Below, in pieces: positions 1 to 8,077 of a stretch of 64,000 nt of DNA (its first letter is position 1; the number at the start of each line of letters is the position of its first letter). The position numbers and the translations under genes are program-made. The notes beneath the pieces are model-generated. The model did not search any database, was not told the DNA's origin, and worked only from the letters and a program-made list of their open reading frames with translations. Source of the DNA: Lacipirellula parvula. Lineage in GTDB: Bacteria > Planctomycetota > Planctomycetia > Pirellulales > Lacipirellulaceae. The stretch lies in NCBI RefSeq assembly GCF_009177095.1, contig NZ_AP021861.1, positions 124,001 through 188,000 of the forward strand, in the 5' to 3' direction.

Positions 1-366
1 CGCCATGCTCGCGAGGTGAGCGGAGTTCACCACGAGCACCGAGTGGAACTTGTGCCCGACTGAAGGGCGCGGTTCGACGTTCTTCACGCCCGCGAGCAAG
101 AGCGCGGCGAGCAGCGTTTGGTAGCTGAGGCCGCCGTTGATCCGCTTCGCGATGACTTCGAGCAGATCTTCGCGCGGCGTTTCTTCGATGAGGCGGACGA
201 TGGGCGCCACGTCGGGTTGCAGGCCGAGGGCGTGCTGCGGGAGTTGCGTTTCGGCGGCGGAGACGGGGGCGAGCCGCGCGAGGAAGTCGAGGTTGCCGAG
301 GCCCGCGAGGGCGCCGAGCGTGGCGCCGCTGCGCAGGAAGGTGCGCCGTGAGGCTTGAGTGGGCAT
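1..366 (-). CDS. Tat-signal secreted protein of unknown function (C-terminus beyond window)
   Basis: The first 122 codons of a minus-strand gene are present and the frame is open to the window edge. The N-terminus (MPTQASRRTFLRSGAT) carries a twin-arginine SRRTFLR motif, then a small-residue hydrophobic stretch ending PVSAAE, so export through the Tat system is likely, with cleavage near residue 38. The mature part is helical with no motif I can assign to an enzyme. Similar Tat-signal proteins of unknown function are common in planctomycetes (family memory, not searched). The ATG at 364-366 is the natural start because the Tat motif follows at once. It lies about 80 bp beyond the stop of the neighbouring propeller gene, in the same orientation. 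Confidence 0.75.
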   Translation of the reverse strand, partial: MPTQASRRTFLRSGATLGALAGLGNLDFLARLAPVSAAETQLPQHALGLQPDVAPIVRLIEETPREDLLEVIAKRINGGLSYQTLLAALLLAGVKNVEPRPSVGHKFHSVLVVNSAHLASMA

Positions 367-402
367 GGTCGTCCTCTTGTCCGCCGGTGGACGATAGTCG
401 AG

Positions 403-427
403 TGCCCCCGGCTTGAAGAGCCGGGGG
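403..427. repeat. GC-rich palindrome, GCCCCCGG family
   Basis: Inverted repeat gcccccggct-tgaag-agccgggggc between the two minus-strand genes. It belongs to the same general palindrome class as the TAGCCCCGGGC elements elsewhere in the window. There is no T-tract on either side, so it is not a canonical intrinsic terminator, although it could fold in RNA. Confidence 0.7.
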
Positions 428-446
428 CTAAGGGGGATGTCGCTTG

Positions 447-2018
447 TTATTCCTCGATGCAGAACAGGTGGTTTTCGCCGCGGATGAAAATTTGGTTGCC
501 GGCGATCGCGGGCGAGGCGTCGACGGGTTCGTCAACCGTGTTCGTGGCGAGGATTTCTAGCTCGCCCGTGTTGGGGATGACCACCGTCGTGCCGTCGCGG
601 CCGGTGAAATAGATCTTGCCGTCGGCGCCGACCGGGGAGGCGTAAACGTTCTCGACGCCGGCGAGCCGCTTCTGGTTGATGATCGGTTCGCCCGTCTTCG
701 CTTCGAGGCACGAGAGGACGCCGTTGGTTCCCTTGGTGAAGTAGAGCTTGTCGCCGTAGATGAGCGGCGACGGCACGTAGGGGGCGCCTTGATTGGTTTT
801 CCAAGCGACCTCGTCGGTGTCGGTGATGTCGCCCTTGGCGTCGAGCGGAATCGCGACGACCGCCGAGCCGCGATGGCCGGTCATGCAGTAGACAAGATTG
901 TCGTAAACGACGGCGGTGGAGATGGGGTTGGTCACTTGGCCGCCGCATTCCCAAATGACGTCGCCGTTGTTGATGTCGTAGCTGCGGCTGCGGTTGGTGC
1001 CATTGAGGATGACTTGCGTCTTGCCGGCGGCCTCGACGACGAGCGGCGTCACCCAGGTGGTTGGTTCTTCGCGATCAATTCCCCACTTCACTTCGCCGGT
1101 CTTCGCATCGAGGGCGAAGAGGTGCGAATCTTTTTCGTGGTCCCACGGTACGAGCAACGTGTCGCCGTAGATCGTCGGCGACGCGCCTTCGCCGAAGCCG
1201 TTGCGAGTTTCCATGTCGCCGAGGTCGCGTTCCCAGATCTTGTTGCCGTCGAGGTCGTAACAGTAGACGCCGTGCGAGCCGAACGAGGCGTAGATGAACT
1301 TGCCGTCGGTGGCCGGCGAGCCGGAGGCGTAGGAGTTGGTGTCGTGCATCCCTTCATGCGGCGCGGCCTCGCGGGCGGTCTTTTCCCAGAGGATTTTGCC
1401 CGTAGCGCGATCGAGGCAGAGGACGTTGAATTTGTAGATGTTGCGCGGGCCGCTGTCGCGTCGGCCGAAACCGCCGAAGCCACGGCCGCCGCCCGGTCCA
1501 CCGGGGCCGCCTGGCCCGCCGGGTCCGCCGCGACCGAAGCCTCGGCCGTCGCCGGGGCCGCGTTCTCCGCGCTCGCCTCGTTCACCGCGCTCGCCACCGA
1601 AGCGGCGTTCGCGGGGGGCTTCGCCTTCCGGTGGGGCTGACTGGTCGCTCAAGCGACCAGTCCCTTCGTTGGATTCGGCGGCAGGTTCTTGGGCGGCGGT
1701 TTGTTCGACGTTCTCGTCCACCTTTGGCGTTTCGGCGCCTTCAGGAAGCTTGCCGGTGTCGACGGCGGTGAGGACGTAGACGCGATCTTCCCAAACGATG
1801 GGGCTCGCGCTGCCGCGGCCGGGGATGGCCGTCTTCCACTTCACGTTCTTCTCGGCACTCCACTCCAGCGGCGGGGTCGCGTTGGGAGCGACGCCGGTCA
1901 TTTCGGGGCCACGCCATTGGGGCCAGTTCTGGTTGTTGGCGGCATCGAGCGCGAGCGCCGTGGCGGCGAAGGGAGCGGCCAGGAGAACGGCGGTGAGCGG
2001 AATGAGTTTGAGTGTCAT
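447..2018 (-). CDS. Secreted PQQ-like beta-propeller repeat protein with Gly/Arg-rich insert
   Basis: A 523-residue exported protein. Residues 1-24 form a Sec signal peptide (MTLKLIPLTAVLLAAPFAAT). The rest is a beta-propeller of the PQQ/WD-like class: NWPQWRGP near residue 31, then repeated blade signatures such as LCLDRATGKILWE and FALDAKTGEVKW. No PQQ-ligand set can be assigned, so an enzymatic role is unproven; family members are often called outer membrane assembly or PQQ-binding-like proteins. It is a close paralogue of the next gene (2454-3833). Unlike the paralogue it has a Gly/Arg/Pro-rich, collagen-like stretch at about residues 139-192 with GER and GGP repeats, just after a palindromic repeat that is read through in frame (residues about 121-127). 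Confidence 0.85.
   Translation of the reverse strand: MTLKLIPLTAVLLAAPFAATALALDAANNQNWPQWRGPEMTGVAPNATPPLEWSAEKNVKWKTAIPGRGSASPIVWEDRVYVLTAVDTGKLPEGAETPKVDENVEQTAAQEPAAESNEGTGRLSDQSAPPEGEAPRERRFGGERGERGERGERGPGDGRGFGRGGPGGPGGPGGPGGGRGFGGFGRRDSGPRNIYKFNVLCLDRATGKILWEKTAREAAPHEGMHDTNSYASGSPATDGKFIYASFGSHGVYCYDLDGNKIWERDLGDMETRNGFGEGASPTIYGDTLLVPWDHEKDSHLFALDAKTGEVKWGIDREEPTTWVTPLVVEAAGKTQVILNGTNRSRSYDINNGDVIWECGGQVTNPISTAVVYDNLVYCMTGHRGSAVVAIPLDAKGDITDTDEVAWKTNQGAPYVPSPLIYGDKLYFTKGTNGVLSCLEAKTGEPIINQKRLAGVENVYASPVGADGKIYFTGRDGTTVVIPNTGELEILATNTVDEPVDASPAIAGNQIFIRGENHLFCIEE
1639..1662. repeat. GACTGGTCGCT palindrome inside a coding region
   Basis: Perfect 11-bp arms GACTGGTCGCT / AGCGACCAGTC around CA. 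The same palindrome occurs between genes at 3843, 48151 and 49107. Here it is translated in frame on the minus strand as GRLSDQS in the loop of the propeller protein. Confidence 0.85.
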
Positions 2019-2073
2019 CTTGAACTCGATTTTGGAGTTAAGTTGCGTGGTTTGGGTTGCGGTGGGAATGTTG

Positions 2074-2127
2074 TTTTGTCGCGGATTGAATTTTGTCGTG
2101 AAACGCGTTTTCGGCGACAGAATTCTA
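2074..2127 (-). promoter_or_regulatory. Conserved upstream element with TAGAATTCTGTCGCC and GCGACAAAA motifs
   Basis: Read on the minus strand toward the propeller gene start at 2018, this contains TAGAATTCTGTCGCC (2127-2113), then ACGCG, CACGACAAAA (2100-2091) and CGCGACAAAA (2083-2074). The same ordered motifs occur at 49964-50014, just upstream of the DUF485-symporter operon and in the same orientation to the gene. Conservation of order and position relative to a start codon suggests a regulatory element or a 5'-leader repeat. The rest of the 2019-2453 gap shows only this element and one palindrome. Confidence 0.5.
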
Positions 2128-2238
2128 AGTGGTTGGTTTTGTTGTGGTTGCGACTGCGCTGGTGGTGACAGAATGGCGTTGCAATTCTTGCTGATGGGTT
2201 TGGGTGATGCTTGTGTTGGGGCGACTGTTTAACTGGGT

Positions 2239-2268
2239 CGCTCCGGCGGCTCGTTGAGCCGCGGCTAC
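2239..2268. repeat. CCGGCGGCTCGTTGAGCCGCGGCTAC palindrome family, copy 1
   Basis: Short GC palindrome (CGGCTCGTTGAGCCG core) in the gap between the two propeller genes. Variants of the same sequence, some with GGGTCGTTGACCC in the core, occur at 21885, 22895, 27039, 27538, 34405 and 49669. Confidence 0.8.
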
Positions 2269-2453
2269 TCGCGCATTATCTCGCGTTGCGACGCTGGAAG
2301 CTACGACCAATTTTCGGCCACCCCGCGATCGGGGGGATGAACGGTGCGACGTAGGAACAACACCGCGGGCGCGGCGAAGTTTCGTGCGGCGCGGTGGGCG
2401 AGTAACCCCGACCTAGCTAGGTCGGGGCTATTGGAGTGTCGCGGTGTGCGGGG

Positions 2454-3833
2454 CTACTCGGCGCCGATGCAGAAGAGGTGCTGCTCGCCGCGGATGTAGA
2501 CGTCGTTGCCGACGAGCGCGGGGGAGGCGTCGACTGGTTCGCCGACGGAGTTGGTAGCTAAGATTTCCACCTTGTCGCCATCGCTGATGACGACCGTCGT
2601 GCCATCGCGGGCGGTGACGTAAATACGGCCCGCGGCGCCGACGGGTGACGCGTAAACGTCGCCGATGCCCTTGAGACGCTTCTGGTTGATGATCGGCTCG
2701 CCGGTGCGGGCGTCGAGGCACGAGAGGATGCCGGTGTTCCCCTTCACGAAGTAAAGCTTGCCGTCGTAGAGGAGCGGCGAGGGAACGAACGGGGCGCCCT
2801 TCGTCGACTTCCACGCGACGCGATCAGCGTCGGTGACGTCGCCGGTCGCGTCGAGCGGGATGGCGACGACGGCTGACTTCTGAAACCCGGTCATGCAAAC
2901 GGCAAGGTCGTCGACGATGACGGTGCTCGGGATCGCGCTGCTCACTTGCCCGCCGCACTCCCACAACACTTCGCCCGTTTCCAGATCGTAGCTGCGGCTC
3001 CGCTTGTAGCCGTTGAGAATCGCTTGGGTGCGGCCGGCGGCTTCGACGACGACGGGGGTCGCCCAGCCGGTCGGTTCGTCGCGCGGCGTTTCCCACTTCA
3101 CTTCGCCGGTGGCGGCGTCGAGGCCAAAGATGCGCGAGTTCTTTTCTTGGTCCCACGGGACGACGAGCGTCTCGCCGTGGATCGCGGGCGAGGCCCCTTC
3201 GCCGAAGCCTAGACGCGTCTTCATGTCGCCCAGGTCTTGCTCCCAGAGCAGCTTGCCGTCGAGGTCGTAGCAGTAGATGCCGTGGGAGCCAAAAGATGCG
3301 TAGAGTCGATTTCCATCGGTGACGGCGGAGCCGGAGGCGTAGCTGTTGGTGGCGTGCATCCCTTCGTGCGGAGCGGCCTCGCGGGCGGTGCGCTGCCAGA
3401 GGAGGTCGCCGGTGTGGCGGTCGAGGCAGATGACTTCAAACTTGTGGATGTTGGGTTCGGCGTCGGCGTCCTCGGGAGGAGCATCGGCATGCGGGGCGGC
3501 GTCTGACGCTGTAGGTTCGAGCGAGCCGCGGGGTTCATCCCCGCGGTCTTGCAGTTCAGGCTGAACGCCAGTATCGACCGCGGTGAGCAGGAAGAGCCGG
3601 TCGCCCCAGATGATGGGACTCGCGCTGCCGCGGCCGGGGATGGGCGTTTTCCATTTGATGTTTGATTCGGGCGACCATTCGAGCGGTGGGTTCGCCGTTG
3701 AAGAAAAGCCGTTGGCGTGGGGGCCGCGCCATTGGGGCCAGTGTTCGCTTGGCGGATCTTCGGCGTGCGCGGCGGCGATCATCGCGCAGTGCGCTGTGAG
3801 GAGTGCGAACGTGATGAAGAGGCGACGCGGCAC
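2454..3833 (-). CDS. Secreted PQQ-like beta-propeller repeat protein (paralogue)
   Basis: A 459-residue exported protein with an N-terminal signal sequence (MPRRLFITFALLTAHCAMIA...HAEDPP), then HWPQWRGP and propeller blades with the same order and spacing as the 447-2018 protein (VICLDRHTGDLLWQ, FGLDAATGEVKWE, FVKGNTGILSCLDARTGEP). The two proteins align nearly end to end apart from the loop after VDTG at about residue 89. Here that loop is acidic/alanine-rich and contains a translated palindrome (residues about 96-104, DRGDEPRGS). Tandem position and the same strand point to gene duplication. Function is unknown; export to the periplasm or cell surface is likely. The ATG start directly precedes the signal peptide. 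Confidence 0.85.
   Translation of the reverse strand: MPRRLFITFALLTAHCAMIAAAHAEDPPSEHWPQWRGPHANGFSSTANPPLEWSPESNIKWKTPIPGRGSASPIIWGDRLFLLTAVDTGVQPELQDRGDEPRGSLEPTASDAAPHADAPPEDADAEPNIHKFEVICLDRHTGDLLWQRTAREAAPHEGMHATNSYASGSAVTDGNRLYASFGSHGIYCYDLDGKLLWEQDLGDMKTRLGFGEGASPAIHGETLVVPWDQEKNSRIFGLDAATGEVKWETPRDEPTGWATPVVVEAAGRTQAILNGYKRSRSYDLETGEVLWECGGQVSSAIPSTVIVDDLAVCMTGFQKSAVVAIPLDATGDVTDADRVAWKSTKGAPFVPSPLLYDGKLYFVKGNTGILSCLDARTGEPIINQKRLKGIGDVYASPVGAAGRIYVTARDGTTVVISDGDKVEILATNSVGEPVDASPALVGNDVYIRGEQHLFCIGAE
3524..3548. repeat. CCGCGGGGTTCATCCCCGCGG palindrome inside a coding region
   Basis: Palindrome with arms CCGCGGGG / CCCCGCGG around a TTCAT-like centre. It is translated on the minus strand as DRGDEPRGS in the propeller paralogue. 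Related copies lie between genes at 12885 and inside the lnt gene at 33178. Confidence 0.8.
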
Positions 3834-3842
3834 GGCGGGGCG

Positions 3843-3868
3843 GGATTGGTCGCTGAAGCGACCAGTCC
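3843..3868. repeat. GACTGGTCGCT palindrome, slightly degenerate copy
   Basis: GGATTGGTCGCT-GA-AGCGACCAGTCC about 10 bp upstream of the start of the 2454-3833 gene, so it would sit in or near its leader. Confidence 0.75.
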
Positions 3869-4000
3869 GAGGGGGCGTGGGGATCGTGAGGGCGAGCCCT
3901 TATTGTGGATGCCGAGGCGTGGCGTGGGGATCGCGGAAATGTGCGCGCGGGGCGGATGGAATTGCGCAGGACCTAATAGGGCGCCACCAATATGAATGTT

Positions 4001-4107
4001 GTGGCTCCCTCCCCCTTGAGGGGAGGGCTGGGGAGGGGGTGGGACGCTGGTACCCGCTGCCGCCACCCCTCCCTAACCCTCCCCCTCAAGGGGAGGGGAC
4101 CTCAGAG
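4001..4107. repeat. ~105-bp CTCCCTCCCCCTTGAGGGG inverted-repeat element, copy 1
   Basis: The left arm is CTCCCTCCCCCTTGAGGGG then AGGGCTGGGGAGGGGGT. The right arm is ACCCCTCCCTAACCCT then CCCCCTCAAGGGGAGGGG. A central GGTACCCGC lies between. The two arms are complementary. Full copies occur also at 29360, 30204 and 32338, with fragments at 20991 and 55863. It lies between the convergent ends or starts of flanking genes in the 3834-4133 gap, which otherwise holds nothing recognisable. Confidence 0.85.
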
Positions 4108-4133
4108 TTGCATTTCTTCCGGGCTTCCGGCAG

Positions 4134-5513
4134 TTAGCTCACGTTCAACCCACGCGTGCTGTCGCCGAAGGATTCGGTCTTGATGCCGAGGGCGTTCAGC
4201 ACCGGGACGTAGAGATTGCAGAGGGGCGTGTTCCGCTCGCTCGCAATGTGCCGGCCCGTGTTGAACTGCCCGCCGCCGCGGCCGCCTAGCAGGATCGGCA
4301 GGTTGTTGGGGTCGTGTGCGTTGCCGTCGCTGAGGCCCGAGCCGCAGACGATCATGCTGTTGTCGAGGAGCGTCCCCTCTCCTTCGCGGATGTTGCGCAT
4401 CCGCTCGAGCACGTAGACGAACTGCTCGACGTGCCAGCGGTTGATCTTGCTGTATTGCTCGATCGCCGCGGCTTGGCTTTGGTGGTGCGAGAGTTCGTGA
4501 TGCCCGCCGTGGACGCCGTCGATGAGCTGCGAGAAGTTTTTGTTCGAGACGCTGTTGGCAAACATGAACGTGCTGAGCCGCGTCGTGTCGGTCCAGAAGG
4601 CGAGCACGATCAGGTCGAGCATCAGGCGGACGTGTTCTTGGTGATCTTCGGAGCCGGTGACCGTGGGTTCGTCGGGATGGTTCGGGGCTGAGCTGGGGCG
4701 CCACTCGCGCGGGTCGGGCTGCGAGTGGAACGCGAGGCGACGTTCGACGTTGCGGACGGCGTCCATATATTCGTCGAGCTTGAACTGATCGTCGCGGCCG
4801 AGCTTGCGGCGGAGTGAGCGGGCGTCTTCGAGCGCCATGTCGAGGAGGCTTTGCGCGTCGTCGAGCGCTTGGCCGGCGCTAAGCGGCAAGCCGCTGTTGT
4901 CTTTGGCGCCGAAGAGGCGTTGGTAGGCGGCGCGGGGATTGATCTCGCGGGCCATCGGCACGTCGGCGGCCCGCCAGGAGATGAACGAGCCGTAGAGTCG
5001 CGTGAAGCCGACGTTCGAATCGATGCCGCTGATCACGGGGTCGATGGCGAGTTCGAGCGACGGCAGCGGCGTCTGCTGGCCGATGCGGCTGGCGGCGAAT
5101 TGATCGAGCGATTGGCCGCCGACGCTCAGCTCGCTGCCGGTCGTTTGCGCGACGGGGAAGCCGGTGAGGAAGTTGGCGGTCTTCGCGTAGTGGCCGTCGC
5201 CTTGGCGGCTGTTCGGCTTGTCGAGGCCGGAGAGGACGAGGACTTCGCTCCGCACGGGAGCGAGGGGCGTGAGCGAGAAGGGAAGTTCGTACTCGGCGCC
5301 TGTTTGCTTCGGCACCCAGTTGTCCATGAACGCGCCGTTGGGGAAGTAGAGCGCGGCGAAGCGCGTCGGCGTGGGGGCGAGCGAGCCGGAGTCGCTGGCG
5401 CGGGCGCGGCGCGTGAGGGGCGCCATCACGTTGAGCATCGGCAGCGCGAGCGCGGCGCTGGCGCCGCGGAGGAACGTGCGACGAGGGACGTGCCAGGATT
5501 TCTTTTCAGACAT
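4134..5513 (-). CDS. DUF1552 domain-containing Tat-signal protein
   Basis: A 459-residue protein beginning with a twin-arginine signal (VPRRTFLRGASAALALP). The mature part reads as the DUF1552 family: RFAALYFPNGAFMDNWVP near residues 51-68, LSGLDKPNSRQGDGHYAKT, and the C-terminal HDPNNLPILLGGRGGG region. This family is found almost only in planctomycetes and close relatives, and is usually encoded next to DUF1592/1588 cytochrome proteins, as here. The biochemical role is unknown; the fold resembles sulfatase/phosphatase-like DUF1501 proteins only by family lore. It lies downstream of the 5677-7716 gene in the same orientation, probably as one unit separated by a 163-bp repeat-filled gap. Confidence 0.9.
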   Translation of the reverse strand: MSEKKSWHVPRRTFLRGASAALALPMLNVMAPLTRRARASDSGSLAPTPTRFAALYFPNGAFMDNWVPKQTGAEYELPFSLTPLAPVRSEVLVLSGLDKPNSRQGDGHYAKTANFLTGFPVAQTTGSELSVGGQSLDQFAASRIGQQTPLPSLELAIDPVISGIDSNVGFTRLYGSFISWRAADVPMAREINPRAAYQRLFGAKDNSGLPLSAGQALDDAQSLLDMALEDARSLRRKLGRDDQFKLDEYMDAVRNVERRLAFHSQPDPREWRPSSAPNHPDEPTVTGSEDHQEHVRLMLDLIVLAFWTDTTRLSTFMFANSVSNKNFSQLIDGVHGGHHELSHHQSQAAAIEQYSKINRWHVEQFVYVLERMRNIREGEGTLLDNSMIVCGSGLSDGNAHDPNNLPILLGGRGGGQFNTGRHIASERNTPLCNLYVPVLNALGIKTESFGDSTRGLNVS

Positions 5514-5528
5514 CGTTTGGATCCTTCA

Positions 5529-5669
5529 CCACGAAGGCTCGAAGACGCGAAGGACGCACGAAGATAAATGACGAATGACGAAATCCGAATGACGAATGAA
5601 ATGCGAAAAGCATCATTGTCTTGGCGTGCGTCCTTTGTGAAATCATCGTGCCTTCGCGTCTTGGTAGTT
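5529..5669. repeat. Composite inverted-repeat element (CACGAAGGC arms plus AATGACGAAATCCG core)
   Basis: The left arm ACCACGAAGGCTCGAAGACG pairs imperfectly with the right arm CGTGCCTTCGCGTCTTGGT. Between them sits a copy of the AATGACGAATGACGAAATCC / GAATGACGAATGA repeat (5567-5599). It fills the gap between the DUF1592-type gene and the DUF1552 gene. Short open frames here only translate the repeat and are not genes. Confidence 0.75.
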
Positions 5670-5676
5670 TGTCTCT

Positions 5677-7716
5677 CTACTTTTTCGCATACCGATGGCG
5701 GAATGGGTAACTCATCGCAATTTGTTCGACGAGCACGCTGCTGCGGCAGTCGTTCGCTTCTAACGACTTCACCGTTTCGCGAACGACGCAGTCGTCGAAT
5801 TGGCTCAGGCCGCGGCCGAGGGCGTAGCCGAGCATTTTGCGGGTGACGTTGTGGAGGAATTCGCCGCGGCGCGTGAGCAGTACCTGCTTGAGTTCGGCGG
5901 GGCCGTTGAAGGTTTGGCCGTCGGGGAGCGTGCCGCTCGAGTCGATCGGCTGGCCGGCGTTGTGGTGCCGCCAGCGGCCGGTGGCGTCGAAGCATTCGAG
6001 GCCGAAGCCGAGCGGATCCATCCGTTGATGGCAGGCGGCGCACTCGGGGTTCGTGCGATGTTGTTCGAGCCGTTGGCGGAGCGTGAGGCCATCGTGCAGG
6101 CGATCGTCCTCAGGGAGCACGCCGGCGTTAGGGGGCGGCGGCGGGACGCTGGCGCCGAGGACTTCTTCGAGGACCCATTTGCCGCGGAGGACGGGGCTCG
6201 TGCGGAGCGGCAGCGACGTCGTGGTGAGCACGGCGCCGAGGCCGAGGACCCCGCCGCGACGGCGATCGTTGAGCGGAACCCTGCGGAGCTCGCTCCCCTC
6301 GACCGGCGGCAGTCCGTAGTGGGCGGCAAGGCGGTCGTTCAGCACGGCGTAGTCGGCGTCGACGAGGTCGAGCAGGCTGCGATCTTCGCGGAGAATGGTT
6401 TCAACGAGGCCGCTCGCTTCGGCCCGCATGTCGGCGGCAAGCTGGGCGTCGAACTCGGGGAAACGCTCAGCGTCGGGTTTCACCGTGCTGCCGAGTGCGC
6501 CGATGTTGAGCCACTGCGTCGCGAAGCTATCGGCGAGGCCGCGAGCTTTTGGATCGGCGAGCATGCGGCGAATTTGGTCGCGGAGGACCGCTTCGTCGTG
6601 CAGCTTGCCCGCGTCGGCGAGTTGGGCGAGCTCGTCGTCGGGCATCGTGTTCCAGATGAAGTACGACAGCCGCGCGGCGAGCTGGTGGTGGCCGAGCGGG
6701 TAGACGCCTTCGGTTTCGGGCTCCGGTTCGACGAGGAATAGGAAATGAGGCGAGATGAGCACGGCCTTAAGGGCGAGCTTGAGCGACGGCAGGTAGGCGT
6801 CGCCGCGGGTTTGGGCGCGATCGAAGAGCGTCATCAGACGCTGCAGTTCGTCGTCGGCGAGCGGGCGGCGGAATGCGCGGCGGGCGAACGCGGCGAGCGA
6901 TTGGCGGGCAGCGGCATGTGGGGGAAGGTCGGCGGTGGGAAAAGTGAGGGAAGAAGATAATGACGAATGACGAAATCCGAATGACGAATGAGGAGAGCTT
7001 GAGCCCTCGCCGTTTTCTTTCGTCATTCTGGTTTCGTCATTCGTCATTTCCTCGCGCTCGGGGAGTGCGACATCTAAGACGCGCGTTGCCGCGAGCAGGT
7101 ATTGCTCAAGTAGCACGGGCGAAACGAAGAGCGTGTCGCCGGTGTTATCAAACCCTTCGCCGCCAGAGCCGTCGGAAGGAAAGGCGTCGGCCGGACGGAG
7201 GTCGAGGCCGGTGAGGTCGCGGATCGTGTTGTTGTATTCGCTGCGGCTGAGGCGGCGGCTCATCACGTGGCCGGGATAGAACGACTGGTTCCCGTCGGTG
7301 GCGAGCTTGTGGCAATCGTCTTCAACGCGGCGATGCGCGGCGATCCAGTGGACGAGCGTGCTGCGCTTCTCGTCGTTCAGCTGGTCGCTCCCCTCGGGAG
7401 GCATTTCGTGCAGGTTGACGCGGGCCATCACCTGCTCCCACACGAGCGGCGCGGCGAGGGCGTCGGCCGAGGTGGCGTAGGGAGCGAGGTTGAGGCCGCC
7501 GTCCGATTCGGCGCCGTCGTGGCACGGCAGGCAGTGATGCTCGACGATGGGGCGAACCTTCAACGCGAACTCGTCGGGCGGCAGTGCCGCCGCCGGTTGC
7601 GGCGCCGCGGGCTGCGGAGGTTCGACGGCCGGCTCTTGGGCGACGCCACACGTCGTGAAGATCGCCAGCGCGGCGAAGGTGGAGAAGCCGAGGACATGAA
7701 GGCGGGAGGCGAGCAT
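5677..7716 (-). CDS. Planctomycete cytochrome c / DUF1587-1592-1595-1588-1585 protein
   Basis: The 679-residue product starts at the ATG at 7714-7716, which has a purine-rich AAGGGGG site ahead and a signal peptide after it. The longer frame upstream only reads through repeats. A CLPCH haem motif at residues 62-66 marks the planctomycete-type cytochrome domain. The later regions match the usual DUF1587, DUF1592, DUF1595, DUF1588 and DUF1585 order ([67 protein letters not shown]). These proteins are exported and thought to act in redox or polysaccharide breakdown, without biochemical proof. Residues about 222-253 are encoded by a palindromic repeat inserted in frame just before the DUF1595 region. 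Confidence 0.9.
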   Translation of the reverse strand: MLASRLHVLGFSTFAALAIFTTCGVAQEPAVEPPQPAAPQPAAALPPDEFALKVRPIVEHHCLPCHDGAESDGGLNLAPYATSADALAAPLVWEQVMARVNLHEMPPEGSDQLNDEKRSTLVHWIAAHRRVEDDCHKLATDGNQSFYPGHVMSRRLSRSEYNNTIRDLTGLDLRPADAFPSDGSGGEGFDNTGDTLFVSPVLLEQYLLAATRVLDVALPEREEMTNDETRMTKENGEGSSSPHSSFGFRHSSLSSSLTFPTADLPPHAAARQSLAAFARRAFRRPLADDELQRLMTLFDRAQTRGDAYLPSLKLALKAVLISPHFLFLVEPEPETEGVYPLGHHQLAARLSYFIWNTMPDDELAQLADAGKLHDEAVLRDQIRRMLADPKARGLADSFATQWLNIGALGSTVKPDAERFPEFDAQLAADMRAEASGLVETILREDRSLLDLVDADYAVLNDRLAAHYGLPPVEGSELRRVPLNDRRRGGVLGLGAVLTTTSLPLRTSPVLRGKWVLEEVLGASVPPPPPNAGVLPEDDRLHDGLTLRQRLEQHRTNPECAACHQRMDPLGFGLECFDATGRWRHHNAGQPIDSSGTLPDGQTFNGPAELKQVLLTRRGEFLHNVTRKMLGYALGRGLSQFDDCVVRETVKSLEANDCRSSVLVEQIAMSYPFRHRYAKK
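6959..7051. repeat. AATGACGAAATCCGAATGACGAATGA inverted-repeat element inside a gene
   Basis: A 93-bp element with a left arm (AATGACGAATGACGAAATCC...) at 6959-6991 and a complementary right arm (TTTCGTCATTCGTCATT) ending near 7051. Related elements lie at 5567, 24484 and 28675. Here it sits in the DUF1592-type gene and stays open in frame, giving residues like [11 protein letters not shown] and SSFGFRHSS. Confidence 0.85.
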
Positions 7717-7751
7717 GACCCCCTTAGGATAGCCCGGCGCTACAGGGGGGA

Positions 7752-7960
7752 GAATGACGAAATCCGCACGGCGGAGGGACGAATGGCGGTTGGAATTGGG
7801 AGAAAACTGAACCACGAAGGCACGACGATACGAAGAAAAGCACGAAGAAAGCGGAAGATCGGAAAGTGAATATCCACGGCTCCTCGTTTCAGTCTCCCGC
7901 TGCAATCTCCTCCAGGTTGCTGCTCTTCGTGCGTCCTTCCCGCCTTCGAGTCTTCGTGGT
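7752..7960. repeat. Degenerate AATGACGAAATCCG copy followed by CACGAAGGC inverted pair
   Basis: 7752-7782 is a decayed copy of the AATGACGAAATCCG repeat. 7811-7840 (ACCACGAAGGCACGACGATA) and 7922-7960 (ending CGAGTCTTCGTGGT) are inverted arms of a second element. Together they fill most of the gap between the divergent cytochrome gene and the kinase-like gene. Confidence 0.65.
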
Positions 7961-8015
7961 GAGGCAGTTTTTCAGAATGAGCAGGTTACAAATGCCGGAT
8001 GGTCGCGCTTCCGTG

Positions 8016-8045
8016 TTGGTGGTTCAGTTTCAAACTGATTAGAAT
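8016..8045 (+). promoter_or_regulatory. Candidate sigma70-type promoter for the kinase-like gene
   Basis: TTGGTG (8016-8021), an 18-bp spacer, then TAGAAT (8040-8045), about 33 bp ahead of the ATG. The spacer contains a perfect palindrome CAGTTT-C-AAACTG (8025-8037) that could be an operator. Assignment is by consensus only. Confidence 0.35.
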
Positions 8046-8077
8046 ACGGCGTTGGGGCATTTTAACGTTGGCTTCGC

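Noticed and set aside
403-427. GC palindrome read as a terminator
   Set aside because: No T-tract on either strand and it belongs to a dispersed repeat family.
5568-5846. Short open frame reading [11 protein letters not shown] and similar
   Set aside because: It is a translation of the AATGACGAAATCCG repeat running into antisense sequence; the same peptide recurs at 6960 for the same reason.
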